Positions 34,605 through 44,239 of a stretch of DNA of 64,000 nucleotides are shown here, piece after piece; the first letter of the stretch is position 1; every line of letters starts with the position of its first letter. The stretch is taken from assembly GCF_036345915.1 (NCBI RefSeq), contig NZ_CP107785.1:1116001-1180000 (forward strand). The letters run 5' to 3'. The position numbers were made by a program, and so were the translations under genes. The notes below the pieces were generated by a model that did not search any database, was not told the DNA's origin, and saw nothing but the letters and a program-made list of their open reading frames with translations. The stretch comes from Nocardia sp. NBC_00565. Lineage in GTDB: Bacteria; Actinomycetota; Actinomycetes; Mycobacteriales; Mycobacteriaceae.

Positions 34605-35579
34605 GTGACAACAGCCGGTGCGGCAGAGCCGCCGATGAGTGCTGGGGCGCAGCCGCTTACGGGTCCCCGGACGGGTCCGTACTCGGAGGCCGCGGCGGAG
34701 ACGCTGTGGGGCAACGGCGCCGAACCCGTCCCAGAAGACGCGGCGCTCGGTCCCACCGGGCGTCCACTACGTGCCGTACCCGACCCGCCGCCGGTCGACC
34801 GGCACGGTGATGCCTTGATCGTCGCCATGTGCAATCAGAAGGGCGGCGTCGGCAAGACCACTTCGACCATCAATCTGGGCGCCGCGCTCGCGGAATTCGG
34901 CCGCCGAGTACTGCTGGTCGACTTGGACCCGCAGGGTGCGCTGTCGGCGGGATTGGGTGTGGCCCACCACGATCTCGACTTGACGGTGCACAACCTGCTC
35001 ATCGGGTCCAAGTACTCCATCGACGAGGTCCTGACGCCGACCCGCGTCGAGAATTTGGATCTGCTGCCCAGCAATATCGATCTGTCGGCCGCGGAAATCC
35101 AGCTGGTCAACGAGGTCGGCCGGGAGCAGACGCTGGGCCGCGCGCTGGAACCGGTGCGCGACCGCTACGACTACATCCTCATCGACTGCCAGCCCTCACT
35201 CGGCCTGCTCACGGTGAACGCGCTGGCCTGTTCGGACGGCGTGATCATTCCGATGGAGTGCGAGTACTTCTCGCTGCGCGGGCTGGCATTGCTCAACGAC
35301 ACCGTGGAAAAGGTGCGCGACCGTCTCAACCCGCGCCTGAGCCTGTACGGCATCGTGGTGACCATGTTCGATGCGCGGCTATTACATTCACGTCAGGTCA
35401 TGGCGCGCGTCGTCGAGGTGTTCGGCGAACTGGTGTACGACACGGCGATCTCGCGGACCGTGCGTTTTCCCGATGCCAGCGTCGCGGGTGAACCCATCAC
35501 CACGTGGGCGCCGAAATCAGGTGGGGCCGAAGCATATCGGGCGATGGCGCGGGAAGTCATCCACCGGTCCGGCCGGTGA
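34605..35579 (+). CDS. ParA/Soj-like ATPase
   Basis: The 324-residue protein has a proline-rich variable N-terminus (about 1-70). The deviant Walker A CNQKGGVGKTTSTINL (about 76-91), LLVDLDPQGALS and an IDCQPSLGLLTVNAL Walker B region follow. It is the ParA-like protein encoded before scpA in actinobacteria (Rv1708), not the main parAB locus, as no parB is adjacent. Coupling with scpA by a GTGA overlap suggests a role with the SMC condensin. The 247 bases before it hold no gene I can support. Confidence 0.88.
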   Translation: MTTAGAAEPPMSAGAQPLTGPRTGPYSEAAAETLWGNGAEPVPEDAALGPTGRPLRAVPDPPPVDRHGDALIVAMCNQKGGVGKTTSTINLGAALAEFGRRVLLVDLDPQGALSAGLGVAHHDLDLTVHNLLIGSKYSIDEVLTPTRVENLDLLPSNIDLSAAEIQLVNEVGREQTLGRALEPVRDRYDYILIDCQPSLGLLTVNALACSDGVIIPMECEYFSLRGLALLNDTVEKVRDRLNPRLSLYGIVVTMFDARLLHSRQVMARVVEVFGELVYDTAISRTVRFPDASVAGEPITTWAPKSGGAEAYRAMAREVIHRSGR

Positions 35580-36658
35580 TCGGCGGCACGGAACCGGCGC
35601 CATCGAATACAGATACGCTCGGCTCGGAGTCACGTACGTCTGGTGGGGTCGCGGCCACCGAACCCGACGCCGAGCGTATTTCCGCTGTCGTGCAGGATGA
35701 TCCCGCGGTCAGTGGAGACGACTCGGATGACTCGGCGGGGGATTTCGGCGTATCTGCGGGCGGTGCCGCGCCGAGTGATTCCGGCGCGGCACCCGACGGC
35801 CGTCCGGCACCGGACCACCCTGCGGCACCGGAGCAGAAGTCCGGGTTTCAGCTGCGGCTGAGTAACTTTCAGGGGCCGTTCGATCTGCTGTTGAGCCTGA
35901 TCAGCTCGCGCAAGCTCGATGTCACCGAGGTCGCGCTGCATCAGGTGACCGACGAATTCATCGCCTACACCAAGGCTTTGACCGCCAGCATCGGGCAGCA
36001 GGACACGCTGCGCGCGGACAAGATCCTGGATCAGACCACCGAATTCCTGGTCGTCGCCGCCACCTTGCTCGATCTCAAGGCGGCGCGACTGCTGCCCTCG
36101 GGTGAGGTGACCGACGCCGAGGATCTGGAATTGCTCGAGGCGCGCGACCTGCTCTTCGCCCGACTGCTGCAATACCGCGCGTTCAAACAGGTCGCCGAAC
36201 TGCTCGGGGAACTGGAAGCGGTGGCGCTGCGGCGGTATCCGCGCGCGGTCGGCCTGGAGGACCGCTTCGCCGAACTGCTGCCCGAGGTTACGCTGGGGGT
36301 GGACGCCCACGAATTCGCCGCGATCGCCGCCGCGGCCTTCCGGCCCCGACCGGCGCCCAAAGTCGGACTCGACCATCTGCACCAGCACGCCTTCTCGGTT
36401 GCCGAACAGGCCGCGCTCGTGCTCGAACAGCTCAAACTGCGCGGACCGGGCGGCTGGACGACCTTCGGCGAACTGGTCGCCGACTGCGATGTGCCCATCC
36501 AGATCGTCGCCCGCTTCCTGGCCCTGCTCGAGCTGTACCGAGGCAAGACGATCGAGTTCGACCAGCCGGACCCGCTCGGACCGCTGTCGGTCAGCTGGAC
36601 CGGCGATCCGAAGGACGAGACGCCCGACACTGTGACCATCGAGGAGGATTACGGGTGA
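35576..36658 (+). CDS. scpA: Segregation and condensation protein A
   Basis: A 360-residue kleisin of the SMC-ScpAB condensin. The first ~95 residues are acidic, Ala/Pro/Asp-rich and probably disordered. The conserved part starts at FQLRLSNFQGPFDLLLSLI, and a winged-helix C-terminus (about 280-345, FGELVADCDVPIQIVARFLALLELY) binds the SMC head. GTG 35576 overlaps the parA stop; its own stop overlaps scpB as GTGA. The N-terminal extension is longer than in most homologues. Confidence 0.92.
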   Translation: MIGGTEPAPSNTDTLGSESRTSGGVAATEPDAERISAVVQDDPAVSGDDSDDSAGDFGVSAGGAAPSDSGAAPDGRPAPDHPAAPEQKSGFQLRLSNFQGPFDLLLSLISSRKLDVTEVALHQVTDEFIAYTKALTASIGQQDTLRADKILDQTTEFLVVAATLLDLKAARLLPSGEVTDAEDLELLEARDLLFARLLQYRAFKQVAELLGELEAVALRRYPRAVGLEDRFAELLPEVTLGVDAHEFAAIAAAAFRPRPAPKVGLDHLHQHAFSVAEQAALVLEQLKLRGPGGWTTFGELVADCDVPIQIVARFLALLELYRGKTIEFDQPDPLGPLSVSWTGDPKDETPDTVTIEEDYG

Positions 36659-37512
36659 GTGAGCGCACCGACGATGCGGCACCTGTGGAGCGCAACGGTG
36701 TCGAGCATCACGGCGCGGTCGTGAGCGAGGGAATCGACGGCGCGTCTTCGGGCACCGCCGCAGTCGACGACGCATCGGCGTCGGACCCAGCATCCGCCGA
36801 TACGGAAGTACCGGGTGCCGACCAGCCGGCGCCCAGCCAGGGCGATGAGGCCGATTCTGCGGACGCAGTGGCGGACCTCACCCTCGAGCCGCTCGACGAC
36901 GACGAATTCCGGTCCGCGCTGGAGGCGATGTTGCTCATCGTGGACGCTCCCGCCCCGGTAGAGCTGCTGGCCGACGCCCTGCAGGACAATCCGGCGCGGG
37001 TGGAGCGGGCACTGCACGAAATGTCGGCGGAACTGTCCGCGCGGGCCAGCGGCATCGACCTGCGTTTCGTGGGAGACGGCTGGCGCTTCTATACTCGCAG
37101 CGAGTACGCACCATATGTGGAACGGATGCTGCTCGATGGCGCCAGGTCGAAATTGACCAGGGCGGCATTGGAAACATTGGCGGTGGTGGCATACCGCCAA
37201 CCGGTGACCCGGACCAGGGTCAGCGCGGTGCGCGGCGTGAACGTCGACGGCGTGATGCGAACCCTGCTGGCTCGCGGACTGATCGCCGAGGCCGGGGTCG
37301 ACCCGGAGACGAACGGCACGCAGTACTGCACGACCGAACTGTTCCTGGAACGGATCGGACTCCCGTCGCTGACCGATCTGCCAGCACTGGCGCCCCTACT
37401 GCCGGGCGTCGACCTGATCGATGAGATCAACGAGAGCTTGGATACGGACCCCCGTTACACCAGGCTGAAGAAACCCGCCGCGACCGATTTGGATCTCGGT
37501 ACCGAAGACTGA
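36655..37512 (+). CDS. scpB: Segregation and condensation protein B
   Basis: The 285-residue partner of ScpA. After an acidic disordered leader (about 1-75), two winged-helix domains are visible: EFRSALEAMLLIVDAPAPVELLADAL begins the first (key piece EAMLLIVDAPAPVE) and ETLAVVAYRQPVTRTRVSAVRGV marks the second. It binds the kleisin middle region as a dimer. GTG 36655 overlaps scpA; rluB starts nine bases after its stop. Confidence 0.93.
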   Translation: MSERTDDAAPVERNGVEHHGAVVSEGIDGASSGTAAVDDASASDPASADTEVPGADQPAPSQGDEADSADAVADLTLEPLDDDEFRSALEAMLLIVDAPAPVELLADALQDNPARVERALHEMSAELSARASGIDLRFVGDGWRFYTRSEYAPYVERMLLDGARSKLTRAALETLAVVAYRQPVTRTRVSAVRGVNVDGVMRTLLARGLIAEAGVDPETNGTQYCTTELFLERIGLPSLTDLPALAPLLPGVDLIDEINESLDTDPRYTRLKKPAATDLDLGTED

Positions 37513-37521
37513 CAGGACAAC

Positions 37522-39072
37522 ATGAATACGCCCGCTCGCCGAGATGGCACACCGGATCGTAGGAACAGAAGCGACCAGCCCGCCAGGGGCGGCGCAGGCC
37601 GAAACGCCCGAGACGCGCGTTCGGCACAACGGGGAGGCACGCAGCGCGGGGCCTCATGGGGAGGCTCCGAGCGCGGCTCGTCGCAAGGGGGCTACCGGGG
37701 GAACACGCAGGACGGCGGCTACCGCGGCTCGTCCCGTAGCGACGGCGGCTACCGCGACTCGTCGCCGGGCGGCTCGCGTGGTTCGTCGCAAGGCGGCGGT
37801 TACCGGGGCTCCTCGCAGGATGACGGCGGTTATCGCGGTTCGTCGCAAGGGAACTCGCGTAGCTCCTCGCAAGGTGGTTACCGTGGGGCGCAGGGAGGTC
37901 GCGGGCCGCAGAGTGACCGTGGTTCGTCGCCAGGTGGCGGCTACCGGGGGAACTCGCAGGGCGACAGCGGTTATCGCGGCTCTCAGGACCGGCGCGGCTC
38001 GTCGCAGGGCGGCGGTTATCGCGGCTCCTCGCAAGGCGATGGCGGCTACCGCGGGTCGTCGGGCGATGGTGGTTATCGTGGTGCTTCGCAGGGCGATCGC
38101 GCGCAAGGTGGCTATCGCAGCGGTTCTTCGGATGCCCAACGCGGTTCTGCCGCAAGGGGTTCCGCCCAAGGCGCACCGCAGCGGCGCGCGGCGGCCCCGT
38201 CGGTTCCGGCCAAGAAGGTCAAGAACCCCAAGCCGCAGCGCAAGGTCGTCTCGGCCCCGATGCTGAGCAATGCCAAGCCCGCCAAGAAACAGCACGTCGA
38301 GGCTCCGGCCGAGGGCGGCCACGAGAAGATGCCGTGGGGCGAGGGTGAACGGCTGCAGAAGGTGCTGGCCAAGGCCGGTGTCGCCTCGCGCCGCGCCGCC
38401 GAGGAGATGATCGCCCAGGGCCGTGTCGAGGTCGACGGCGCCATCGTCACCGAGCAGGGCCTGCGGATCGATCCGCAGAACGCCGTGGTTCGCGTCGACG
38501 GCACCCGCGTGATGGTGCGCGAGGAACTCGTGCACCTGGCGCTGAACAAGCCCAAGGGCTGGCAGTCCACCATGTCCGACGATCTGGGCCGTCCGTGTGT
38601 CGGCGATATCGTCGCCGAGCGCATCGCGGCCGGTCAGCGCCTGTTCCACGTCGGCAGGCTGGACGCCGACACCGAGGGCCTGCTGCTGCTCACCAATGAT
38701 GGCGATCTCGCGCACCGGCTCATGCACCCGTCCTTCCAGGTGGAGAAGACCTATCTCGCGACGGTCAACGGTGAGGTGCACAAGGGGATCGGCAAGCGCC
38801 TCAAGGACGGCGTCGAACTCGAGGACGGCCCGGCCAAGGTGGACAGGTTCCAGGTGCTGGAGATCAATGAGGGACGTTCTCTGGTCAAGATCGTGTTGCA
38901 CGAAGGGCGCAAGCACATCGTGCGCCGACTGCTCGACGCGGTCGGCCATCCGGTGACCCGGTTGGTGCGCACCAATATCGGTCCGGTCGCGCTCGGCGAT
39001 CAACGGCCTGGCACGCTGCGTGTGATCGGTCGCGATGAAGTCGGCAAACTGTATGAGGCGGTGTCGTTGTGA
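37522..39072 (+). CDS. rluB: 23S rRNA pseudouridine synthase RluB-like with GYRG-repeat extension
   Basis: A 516-residue protein. Residues 1 to about 215 are a Gly/Ser/Arg/Gln/Tyr low-complexity region with 12 GYR motifs ([12 protein letters not shown] type), absent from ordinary RluB. A basic linker ([14 protein letters not shown]) leads to an S4 RNA-binding domain (about 275-335) and the RsuA/RluB catalytic domain. The latter has its aspartate in [14 protein letters not shown] (about 379-392) and [19 protein letters not shown]. The core should modify helix 89-93 uridines of 23S rRNA, as in E. coli RluB. The extension is probably disordered, and RNA binding by it is inference. The last bases overlap cmk as GTGA. 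Confidence 0.9.
   Translation: MNTPARRDGTPDRRNRSDQPARGGAGRNARDARSAQRGGTQRGASWGGSERGSSQGGYRGNTQDGGYRGSSRSDGGYRDSSPGGSRGSSQGGGYRGSSQDDGGYRGSSQGNSRSSSQGGYRGAQGGRGPQSDRGSSPGGGYRGNSQGDSGYRGSQDRRGSSQGGGYRGSSQGDGGYRGSSGDGGYRGASQGDRAQGGYRSGSSDAQRGSAARGSAQGAPQRRAAAPSVPAKKVKNPKPQRKVVSAPMLSNAKPAKKQHVEAPAEGGHEKMPWGEGERLQKVLAKAGVASRRAAEEMIAQGRVEVDGAIVTEQGLRIDPQNAVVRVDGTRVMVREELVHLALNKPKGWQSTMSDDLGRPCVGDIVAERIAAGQRLFHVGRLDADTEGLLLLTNDGDLAHRLMHPSFQVEKTYLATVNGEVHKGIGKRLKDGVELEDGPAKVDRFQVLEINEGRSLVKIVLHEGRKHIVRRLLDAVGHPVTRLVRTNIGPVALGDQRPGTLRVIGRDEVGKLYEAVSL
37672..38130 (+). repeat. In-frame repeat tract encoding GGYRGSSQ units
   Basis: Short degenerate repeats around GGCGG(C/T)TA(C/T)CGCGG(C/T)TC(C/G)TCGCA(A/G) recur at irregular distance within rluB. 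They encode Tyr-Arg-Gly motifs. They are coding repeats, not a CRISPR or insertion element. Confidence 0.75.
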
Positions 39073-39815
39073 ACGGTGTGGAGATTCCCGTGGAGGTCCC
39101 TGCGATGGTTGATGGCACCACGCCGCTGGTCGTCGCGATGGACGGACCTTCGGGCACCGGCAAATCCAGCGTTTCGCGACGGCTGGCCACCCGGCTCGGC
39201 GCCCGCTACCTGGATACCGGCGCCATGTACCGCGTCGCGACCTTGCGCGTGCTGCGTGCCGGTGTCGAGCTGACCGATGCGGCGGCGATCAGTGCCGCGG
39301 TCAAGGAACTGCCGCTGACCATCGGCACCGATCCCAGCCGCGAAGTGATCCTGCTCGACGGTGAGGATGTCTCCGCCGAGATCCGTGGCAATGCCGTCAC
39401 CAAGGCGGTCTCGGCAGTCTCGGCGGTGGCCGAGGTACGTGACCTGCTCGTCGCGTTGCAGCGTGAAATCGCTTCCAGTGCAGAGCGAATCGTGGTCGAG
39501 GGGCGCGATATCGGCACCGTCGTGCTGCCGGACGCGGACGCCAAGATCTACCTGACCGCCTCCGCCGAGGCCCGCGCCCGGCGGCGCAATCAGCAGAACA
39601 TCGCCGAAGGCCGCGGCGACGACTACGAGGCCGTGTTCGCCGATGTGCAGCGTCGCGACACCCTCGACTCCACCCGCACGGTGTCCCCACTGCGTCCGGC
39701 CGATGACGCGGTGTTGGTCGACACCAGCGAACTGAATATGGATGAGGTCATCGACGAGCTGTATCGCGTTGTGGTGCGGCAGGTTTCGACGGGCCGGACG
39801 GGACGTGCGCAATGA
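39069..39815 (+). CDS. cmk: Cytidylate kinase
   Basis: The 248-residue kinase phosphorylates CMP/dCMP. The P-loop GPSGTGKS lies at about 26-33, with [11 protein letters not shown], the CMP-binding [12 protein letters not shown] and the lid RARRRNQQN following. The first ~18 residues are an extra leader. A later start (ATG 39105, MVDGTTPL) would also give a complete enzyme. It lies between rluB and der with four-base overlaps on both sides, as in M. tuberculosis. Confidence 0.94.
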   Translation: MNGVEIPVEVPAMVDGTTPLVVAMDGPSGTGKSSVSRRLATRLGARYLDTGAMYRVATLRVLRAGVELTDAAAISAAVKELPLTIGTDPSREVILLDGEDVSAEIRGNAVTKAVSAVSAVAEVRDLLVALQREIASSAERIVVEGRDIGTVVLPDADAKIYLTASAEARARRRNQQNIAEGRGDDYEAVFADVQRRDTLDSTRTVSPLRPADDAVLVDTSELNMDEVIDELYRVVVRQVSTGRTGRAQ

Positions 39816-41227
39816 CCGAAGACGTACTCGCCGGTGACGGCGTCTGGAGTGACGAAGCCGATTGGGAGATCACCGATCTCGACGGCGAGTTCGGCGAGGA
39901 CGAACATCTCGCCATGCCGACCGTCGCGGTCGTCGGCCGCCCGAACGTCGGCAAATCGACCCTGGTGAACCGGATCCTCGGCCGCCGCGAGGCCGTCGTC
40001 GAGGATATTCCGGGCGTGACCCGCGACCGCATCTCGTATGAGGCGAGCTGGGCGGGTCGCCGTTTCCTGGTGCAGGACACCGGTGGTTGGGAGCCCGATG
40101 CCAAGGGCCTGCAACAGTCGGTCGCCCGGCAAGCCGAGCTGGCCATGGAGACCGCGGACGCGGTTCTGCTCGTGGTCGACGCCGTCGTCGGCGCGACCGC
40201 CACTGACGAGGCGGCGGTGAAGAAGCTGCGCCGCTCCAAGATTCCGGTGATCCTCGTCGCCAACAAGGTCGACGACGAACGCGTCGAAGCCGAGGCCGCC
40301 GCGCTGTGGTCGCTCGGCCTCGGCGAGCCGCGCATGGTCAGCGCCTCGCACGGCCGCGGCACCGGTGACCTGCTCGACGACGTGCTGGAAGTGCTGCCCG
40401 AGACCCCCCGTGAGGGCACCGGCGGCACTGGTCCGCGCCGGGTCGCGCTGGTCGGCAAGCCGAACGTCGGCAAGTCCAGCCTGCTCAACAAGCTCTCCGG
40501 CGATGAGCGCTCGGTCGTGCACGATGTCGCGGGTACCACCGTCGACCCGGTCGACTCGCTGGTCGAATTGGGCGGCAAGATCTGGAAATTCGTCGATACC
40601 GCGGGCCTGCGCCGCAAGGTTTCCCATGCCAGCGGCATGGAGTTCTACGCATCGTTGCGCACCAAGTCGGCCCTGGAGGCCTCCGAGGTCGCCATCATGC
40701 TGATCGACGCCGGCGAGCCGATCACCGAACAGGACCTGCGGGTGATCAGCATGGTCGCCGACTCCGGTCGCGCGCTCGTGCTGGCCTTCAACAAGTGGGA
40801 CCTGGTCGACGAGGATCGTCGCCTGCAACTCGACAAGGAAGTGGACCGCGACCTGGTCCGCGTGCCGTGGGCACAGCGGGTCAATATCTCCGCGCACACC
40901 GGCCGCGCGGTGCAAAAGCTCGTTCCCGCCATGGAAACCGCGCTGGAGTCCTGGGACAAGCGCATTTCTACCGGCCGCTTGAACACCTGGCTCAAGGAAG
41001 TCATCGCGGCGACCCCGCCGCCGCTGCGCGGCGGTCGCCTGCCGCGCGTCCTGTTCGCCACCCAGGCGGGCACCCGCCCGCCGACGTTCGTGCTCTTCAC
41101 AACCGGCTTCCTGGAGGCCGGTTACCGCCGCTTCCTGGAGCGCCGGCTGCGCGAGGAGTTCGGCTTCGACGGATCGCCCGTGCGCATCTCGGTACGGGTG
41201 CGCGAGAAGCGGGATCGTAAGAAGTAG
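39812..41227 (+). CDS. der: Ribosome-assembly GTPase Der (EngA)
   Basis: A 471-residue double GTPase. The first G domain has GRPNVGKS (about 48-55), DTGGWE and NKVDD. The second has GKPNVGKS (about 215-222), DTAGLR and NKWDLV. A KH-like RNA-binding domain fills about 385-471. It acts in 50S subunit maturation. It ends the conserved block and is followed by a strong hairpin. Confidence 0.95.
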   Translation: MTEDVLAGDGVWSDEADWEITDLDGEFGEDEHLAMPTVAVVGRPNVGKSTLVNRILGRREAVVEDIPGVTRDRISYEASWAGRRFLVQDTGGWEPDAKGLQQSVARQAELAMETADAVLLVVDAVVGATATDEAAVKKLRRSKIPVILVANKVDDERVEAEAAALWSLGLGEPRMVSASHGRGTGDLLDDVLEVLPETPREGTGGTGPRRVALVGKPNVGKSSLLNKLSGDERSVVHDVAGTTVDPVDSLVELGGKIWKFVDTAGLRRKVSHASGMEFYASLRTKSALEASEVAIMLIDAGEPITEQDLRVISMVADSGRALVLAFNKWDLVDEDRRLQLDKEVDRDLVRVPWAQRVNISAHTGRAVQKLVPAMETALESWDKRISTGRLNTWLKEVIAATPPPLRGGRLPRVLFATQAGTRPPTFVLFTTGFLEAGYRRFLERRLREEFGFDGSPVRISVRVREKRDRKK

Positions 41228-41241
41228 CCGGCCGTGTTCCG

Positions 41242-41282
41242 GCGAAGCGGACGTCGTTGCACGGCAACGGCGTCCGTTTCGC
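41242..41282 (+). terminator. Terminator after der
   Basis: GCGAAGCGGACGTCGTTG (41242-41259) pairs with CAACGGCGTCCGTTTCGC (41265-41282) in 16 Watson-Crick and two G-T pairs around a five-base loop. It is 14 bases after the der stop and marks the end of the housekeeping block. Confidence 0.82.
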
Positions 41283-41405
41283 GTATCTGCGCCGGCGTGG
41301 TTGCTGTTCGGTTCGGCGGTAAACCACCGGCGGAGTTCGGCGGGGGGTTTGGCGGAATTTGTTCGGTACTCGACCAATCCGGTGGACGGTGCCACGCGGG
41401 GCTCG

Positions 41406-41765
41406 TCACCTGAAGTCGGCGAGGTGGTCGGATACCCATTCGTGCAGGTCATGTGCTGGTCGGCCGGTGATGTCGGCGATAGTGGAGGTGATTTCCGGGC
41501 GCGGGGCGGCCAGCATCTCCGCGTAGCCGTCGAGGAGGACCTCGACAAACGAGTCGGGAAAGGTTTCGTCGTCGAGCAGGCGCTGCCTGGCCTGTTCGCG
41601 GGTGAGTTCTGCCCAGCGCAAAGGCCGACCGAGCACCTCGCCGATGATTCGCACCTGCTCGGCCCGGGTGAGCACATCCGGCCCGGTCAGTGTGTAAGTG
41701 GCTCCGGTATGGCCGTTTTCGGTGAGCGCGTGGGCCGCGACGGCCTCAGCTGTCCGCGGGAACCG
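41406..41765 (-). pseudogene. C-terminal fragment of an NmrA-like NAD(P)-binding protein
   Basis: The minus frame gives TAEAVAAHALTENGHTGATY, TGPDVLTRAEQV and a helical end (SDHLADFR), matching the last ~115 residues of NmrA/SDR-like reductases. The Rossmann N-terminus is missing; upstream of about 41765 the frame reads into unrelated sequence. A start for an independent protein is not convincing, so I call it a truncated gene. Confidence 0.7.
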
Positions 41766-41766
41766 A

Positions 41767-41890
41767 GGTTTCCTGCACCGCGCAGGCCCGCAGCACCGAG
41801 GAGCAGGAAACCCTACTACTGCACAAACTTCCACGTACCAGTCGCATCGTGGCTATGTCCGCTCACCTCCTGCTGCGCGGTTTCCTGCTC
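41767..41890. repeat. Short inverted repeats at the junction of two gene fragments
   Basis: GAGCAGGAAACC (41801-41812) is the exact reverse complement of GGTTTCCTGCTC (41879-41890). A third, direct copy GGTTTCCTGC lies at 41767-41776. They sit between the NmrA-like and Lrp-like fragments and may be a rearrangement scar. No transposase is nearby. Confidence 0.55.
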
Positions 41891-41967
41891 CCCGATGGCT
41901 GGCAGGGGCCGGCCGCTCTCACCCCCGACCAGGTCGATCAGCTGCGCCCTGATCCTGTTGTCCTGGA

Positions 41968-42170
41968 AGATGGTCCGTCAGCACCCCGAGATCTCCTTCG
42001 CCGCCGTCACCACCGGGGCCACCAACCTGGTCGCGGACGTCAACTGCCGTGACCCGCAGGACCTCGGCCGCTACCTCACCGAACGTATTGCCGAAATACC
42101 GGGCATCACCACGCTCGAAACCGCCCCCGTCATTCGCACGATCAAACGGGCTGGGGCGCTGCTCCTCTGA
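41968..42170 (+). pseudogene. C-terminal fragment of an Lrp/AsnC-family regulator
   Basis: The plus frame encodes VRQHPEISFAAVTTGATNLV, CRDPQDLGRYLTERIAEIPG, ETAPVIRTIKRAGALLL. This is the end of an AsnC ligand-binding (RAM) domain. The DNA-binding half is absent; upstream of 41968 the frame has no family resemblance. A truncated relic is therefore likely. Confidence 0.7.
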
Positions 42171-42227
42171 CGACCCGGGCCGAGCGTGCGCAGTATCACG
42201 GTGCTTATCCGCCGCTCGCGGCGTAAG

Positions 42228-42243
42228 TTCGTTAATTAGCGAA
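42228..42243. promoter_or_regulatory. ArsR operator candidate
   Basis: TTCGTTAATTAGCGAA is a 16-base palindrome with one mismatched pair, 20 bases before the arsR-type start. AT-rich dyads of this kind are usual ArsR targets, so autoregulation is probable. Confidence 0.6.
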
Positions 42244-42262
42244 ATACCGAAGGGAGGTGAGT

Positions 42263-42556
42263 GTGCTCGACGAGTGCAAGGCGCTGGCGAACGAGACTCG
42301 GTTGCGGATCCTGGCGTGGCTCAAGGATCCGGATGCGCACTTCCCGGAAAGAGCCGGTGAGACAGTCGAATTGGGGGTATGCGTCGGTCTCATTCAGCAG
42401 AAGGCTGGTACGTCGGCCTCGACCATCTCGGCGCATCTGGCCATCCTGCAACGCGCCGGATTCCTCAACGCCACCCGGCGCGGCCAGTGGACCTACTACC
42501 GCCGCGACGACGCCCGCATCCGGGCCTTCACCGAAGAACTTCACCGCGTTCTGTAG
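42263..42556 (+). CDS. ArsR-family winged-helix regulator
   Basis: The 97-residue protein has the motif [14 protein letters not shown] (about 7-20). The recognition helix is [18 protein letters not shown] (about 52-69) and the wing [13 protein letters not shown]. It has one cysteine (GVCVGL), so it is unlikely to be a classic metal sensor. Start GTG 42263 is placed five bases after AGGGAGG. It is 22 bases before the LLM gene and probably controls it. Confidence 0.87.
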   Translation: MLDECKALANETRLRILAWLKDPDAHFPERAGETVELGVCVGLIQQKAGTSASTISAHLAILQRAGFLNATRRGQWTYYRRDDARIRAFTEELHRVL

Positions 42557-42578
42557 AACTTACGAAAGGCAGCGTCCT

Positions 42579-43586
42579 ATGCCCACCGCACTGTCGATCC
42601 TCGACTTGGCGTCGATCGCACCCGGCCGTACCGCGCGCGACAGTTTCGACAACAGCGTCGCGCTGGCCCAGGCCGCCGAACGCAGCGGCTACCGACGCGT
42701 CTGGTACGCCGAGCACCACAACATGGGCTCGATCGCGTCGAGCGCCACCAGCGTGCTCATCGGCTACGTCGCGGCGCATACCGACACGATCCGGCTCGGT
42801 GCGGGCGGCATCATGCTGCCCAACCACTCGCCGCTGGTGATCGCGGAGCAGTTCGGCACGCTGGAGACGCTGTTCCCCGGACGGATCGACCTCGGGCTGG
42901 GCCGCGCGCCGGGCAGTGATCAGAAGACCATGCTGGCGCTGCGCCGCAACCCGAGCTCGGCGGATACCTTTCCCCAGGATGTGCTGGAACTTCAGGGGTA
43001 CCTGACGGGACAATCGCGGGTGCCTGGTGTGCAGGCGGTGCCGCGGGCGGAAGGCGTTGTGCCGCTGTACATCTTGGGTTCGTCGCTCTTCGGTGCGCAG
43101 CTCGCGGCGCAGCTCGGACTGCCCTACGCCTTCGCGTCCCACTTCGCGCCGGACGCGCTGCATCAGGCGGTCGAGGTCTACCGCGACAGGTTCCGGCCAT
43201 CGGAGCAACTGGCCGAGCCGTATGTGATGGCGGGAGTCAATGTGTTCACCGCCGAGAACCACGATGCGGCGGCCGTGCAGAAGGCGACCGCGTACCGCGC
43301 CCGGGCACGGGCCATGATCCGGCGGGGTGCGACGGGCGCGGAGTTCAGCGATGAGGAGATCGATGCGTTTCTCGCCTCGCCGAACGGCAATCAGCTCGCT
43401 TCGATGACAAAGTACACGGCTGTCGGCACACCGGCCGAAGTCCGTTCGTACCTGGCGGATTTCGCGACCTCGATCGACGCGGACGAACTCATCCTCGCGC
43501 ACCACGCCACGGACATCGACGACCGACTGCGGTCCGTCGAGCTCACCGGCGCTGCGGTGGCAGCGCACGAGCCGGTCGTTCGCTAG
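42579..43586 (+). CDS. Luciferase-like monooxygenase (LLM family)
   Basis: The 335-residue TIM-barrel flavin oxidoreductase of the MsnO8/alkanal-monooxygenase-like branch shows [17 protein letters not shown] near residue 43 and [20 protein letters not shown] (key piece MLPNHSPL) near 85. [12 protein letters not shown] and a conserved [11 protein letters not shown] near the end follow. It uses reduced FMN or F420; the substrate is unknown. It is cotranscribed with the ArsR gene. Its stop overlaps the convergent gene by four bases. Confidence 0.87.
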   Translation: MPTALSILDLASIAPGRTARDSFDNSVALAQAAERSGYRRVWYAEHHNMGSIASSATSVLIGYVAAHTDTIRLGAGGIMLPNHSPLVIAEQFGTLETLFPGRIDLGLGRAPGSDQKTMLALRRNPSSADTFPQDVLELQGYLTGQSRVPGVQAVPRAEGVVPLYILGSSLFGAQLAAQLGLPYAFASHFAPDALHQAVEVYRDRFRPSEQLAEPYVMAGVNVFTAENHDAAAVQKATAYRARARAMIRRGATGAEFSDEEIDAFLASPNGNQLASMTKYTAVGTPAEVRSYLADFATSIDADELILAHHATDIDDRLRSVELTGAAVAAHEPVVR

Positions 43587-44071
43587 CGCAATTCTGCGCC
43601 GAGGATCAGGTTCGCGGTAATGGAGCCGTCGGCTGCCTTGTCGCCGTGGACGATGACCGAAGCGCCGACCTCGATATCGGATATGCCGGCGCCGGTGAAC
43701 ACGAGCACCTTGGTACCGGTGTCGATGTGCACCTTGGTGGTAGCGCCGAGTAGTTCATGGACCGTCACGGTCGTGCCGTCATTGGCGGTGACCTGGCCGA
43801 TGATCAATCCGAGGTCGACTGCGGCTGGGGCGGCCGTGCTCGAGGCAGCCGATGTCGGATTGTCCGTCCACAGGAAGCCGATCAGCACAACCAGCAGGAT
43901 CGCGATAGTGGTCCCAATGAGGCTGCCGAGGTCGGGCTGGGTCGGGGGAGAGTACGGCACAATCCTCGTGGCGAACGTCCGCAGTTCGAGGACATGCTCC
44001 GTCTCGCCGCCCGACTCCTCGGCAGGGTGGCCCTCGGGCTGATTCGACCACGGCGTGGCCGGTTGACTCAT
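43583..44071 (-). CDS. Single-pass membrane protein with DUF5666-like domain
   Basis: The 162-residue protein has a polar N-terminus (about 1-48), one membrane helix (about 49-67, [16 protein letters not shown]) and an external beta-rich domain. [20 protein letters not shown] and [19 protein letters not shown] (pieces) resemble DUF5666-type OB-like repeats. It has no known function. The start is ATG 44071. It is convergent with and overlaps the LLM gene. Confidence 0.65.
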   Translation of the reverse strand: MSQPATPWSNQPEGHPAEESGGETEHVLELRTFATRIVPYSPPTQPDLGSLIGTTIAILLVVLIGFLWTDNPTSAASSTAAPAAVDLGLIIGQVTANDGTTVTVHELLGATTKVHIDTGTKVLVFTGAGISDIEVGASVIVHGDKAADGSITANLILGAELR

Positions 44072-44239
44072 ACCTTCAACCGTAGGTAACCCAGTGCGAA
44101 TACCTATCGTCACTGGCGGGAGTACCTCGGCGCCCTCACGCCGATCTGGACGATCCTCGAACAAGGCCCGAGCTGGCAGACCGACCGGTCTGGGTGGGTC
44201 GGGCCCACCCGGGCGGCCATCACCTGGCATTATCCGTTC

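Noticed and set aside
39623..41677. 684-codon minus ORF across cmk and der
   Set aside because: It is antisense to two clearly conserved genes and has no family motif; a GC-driven shadow.
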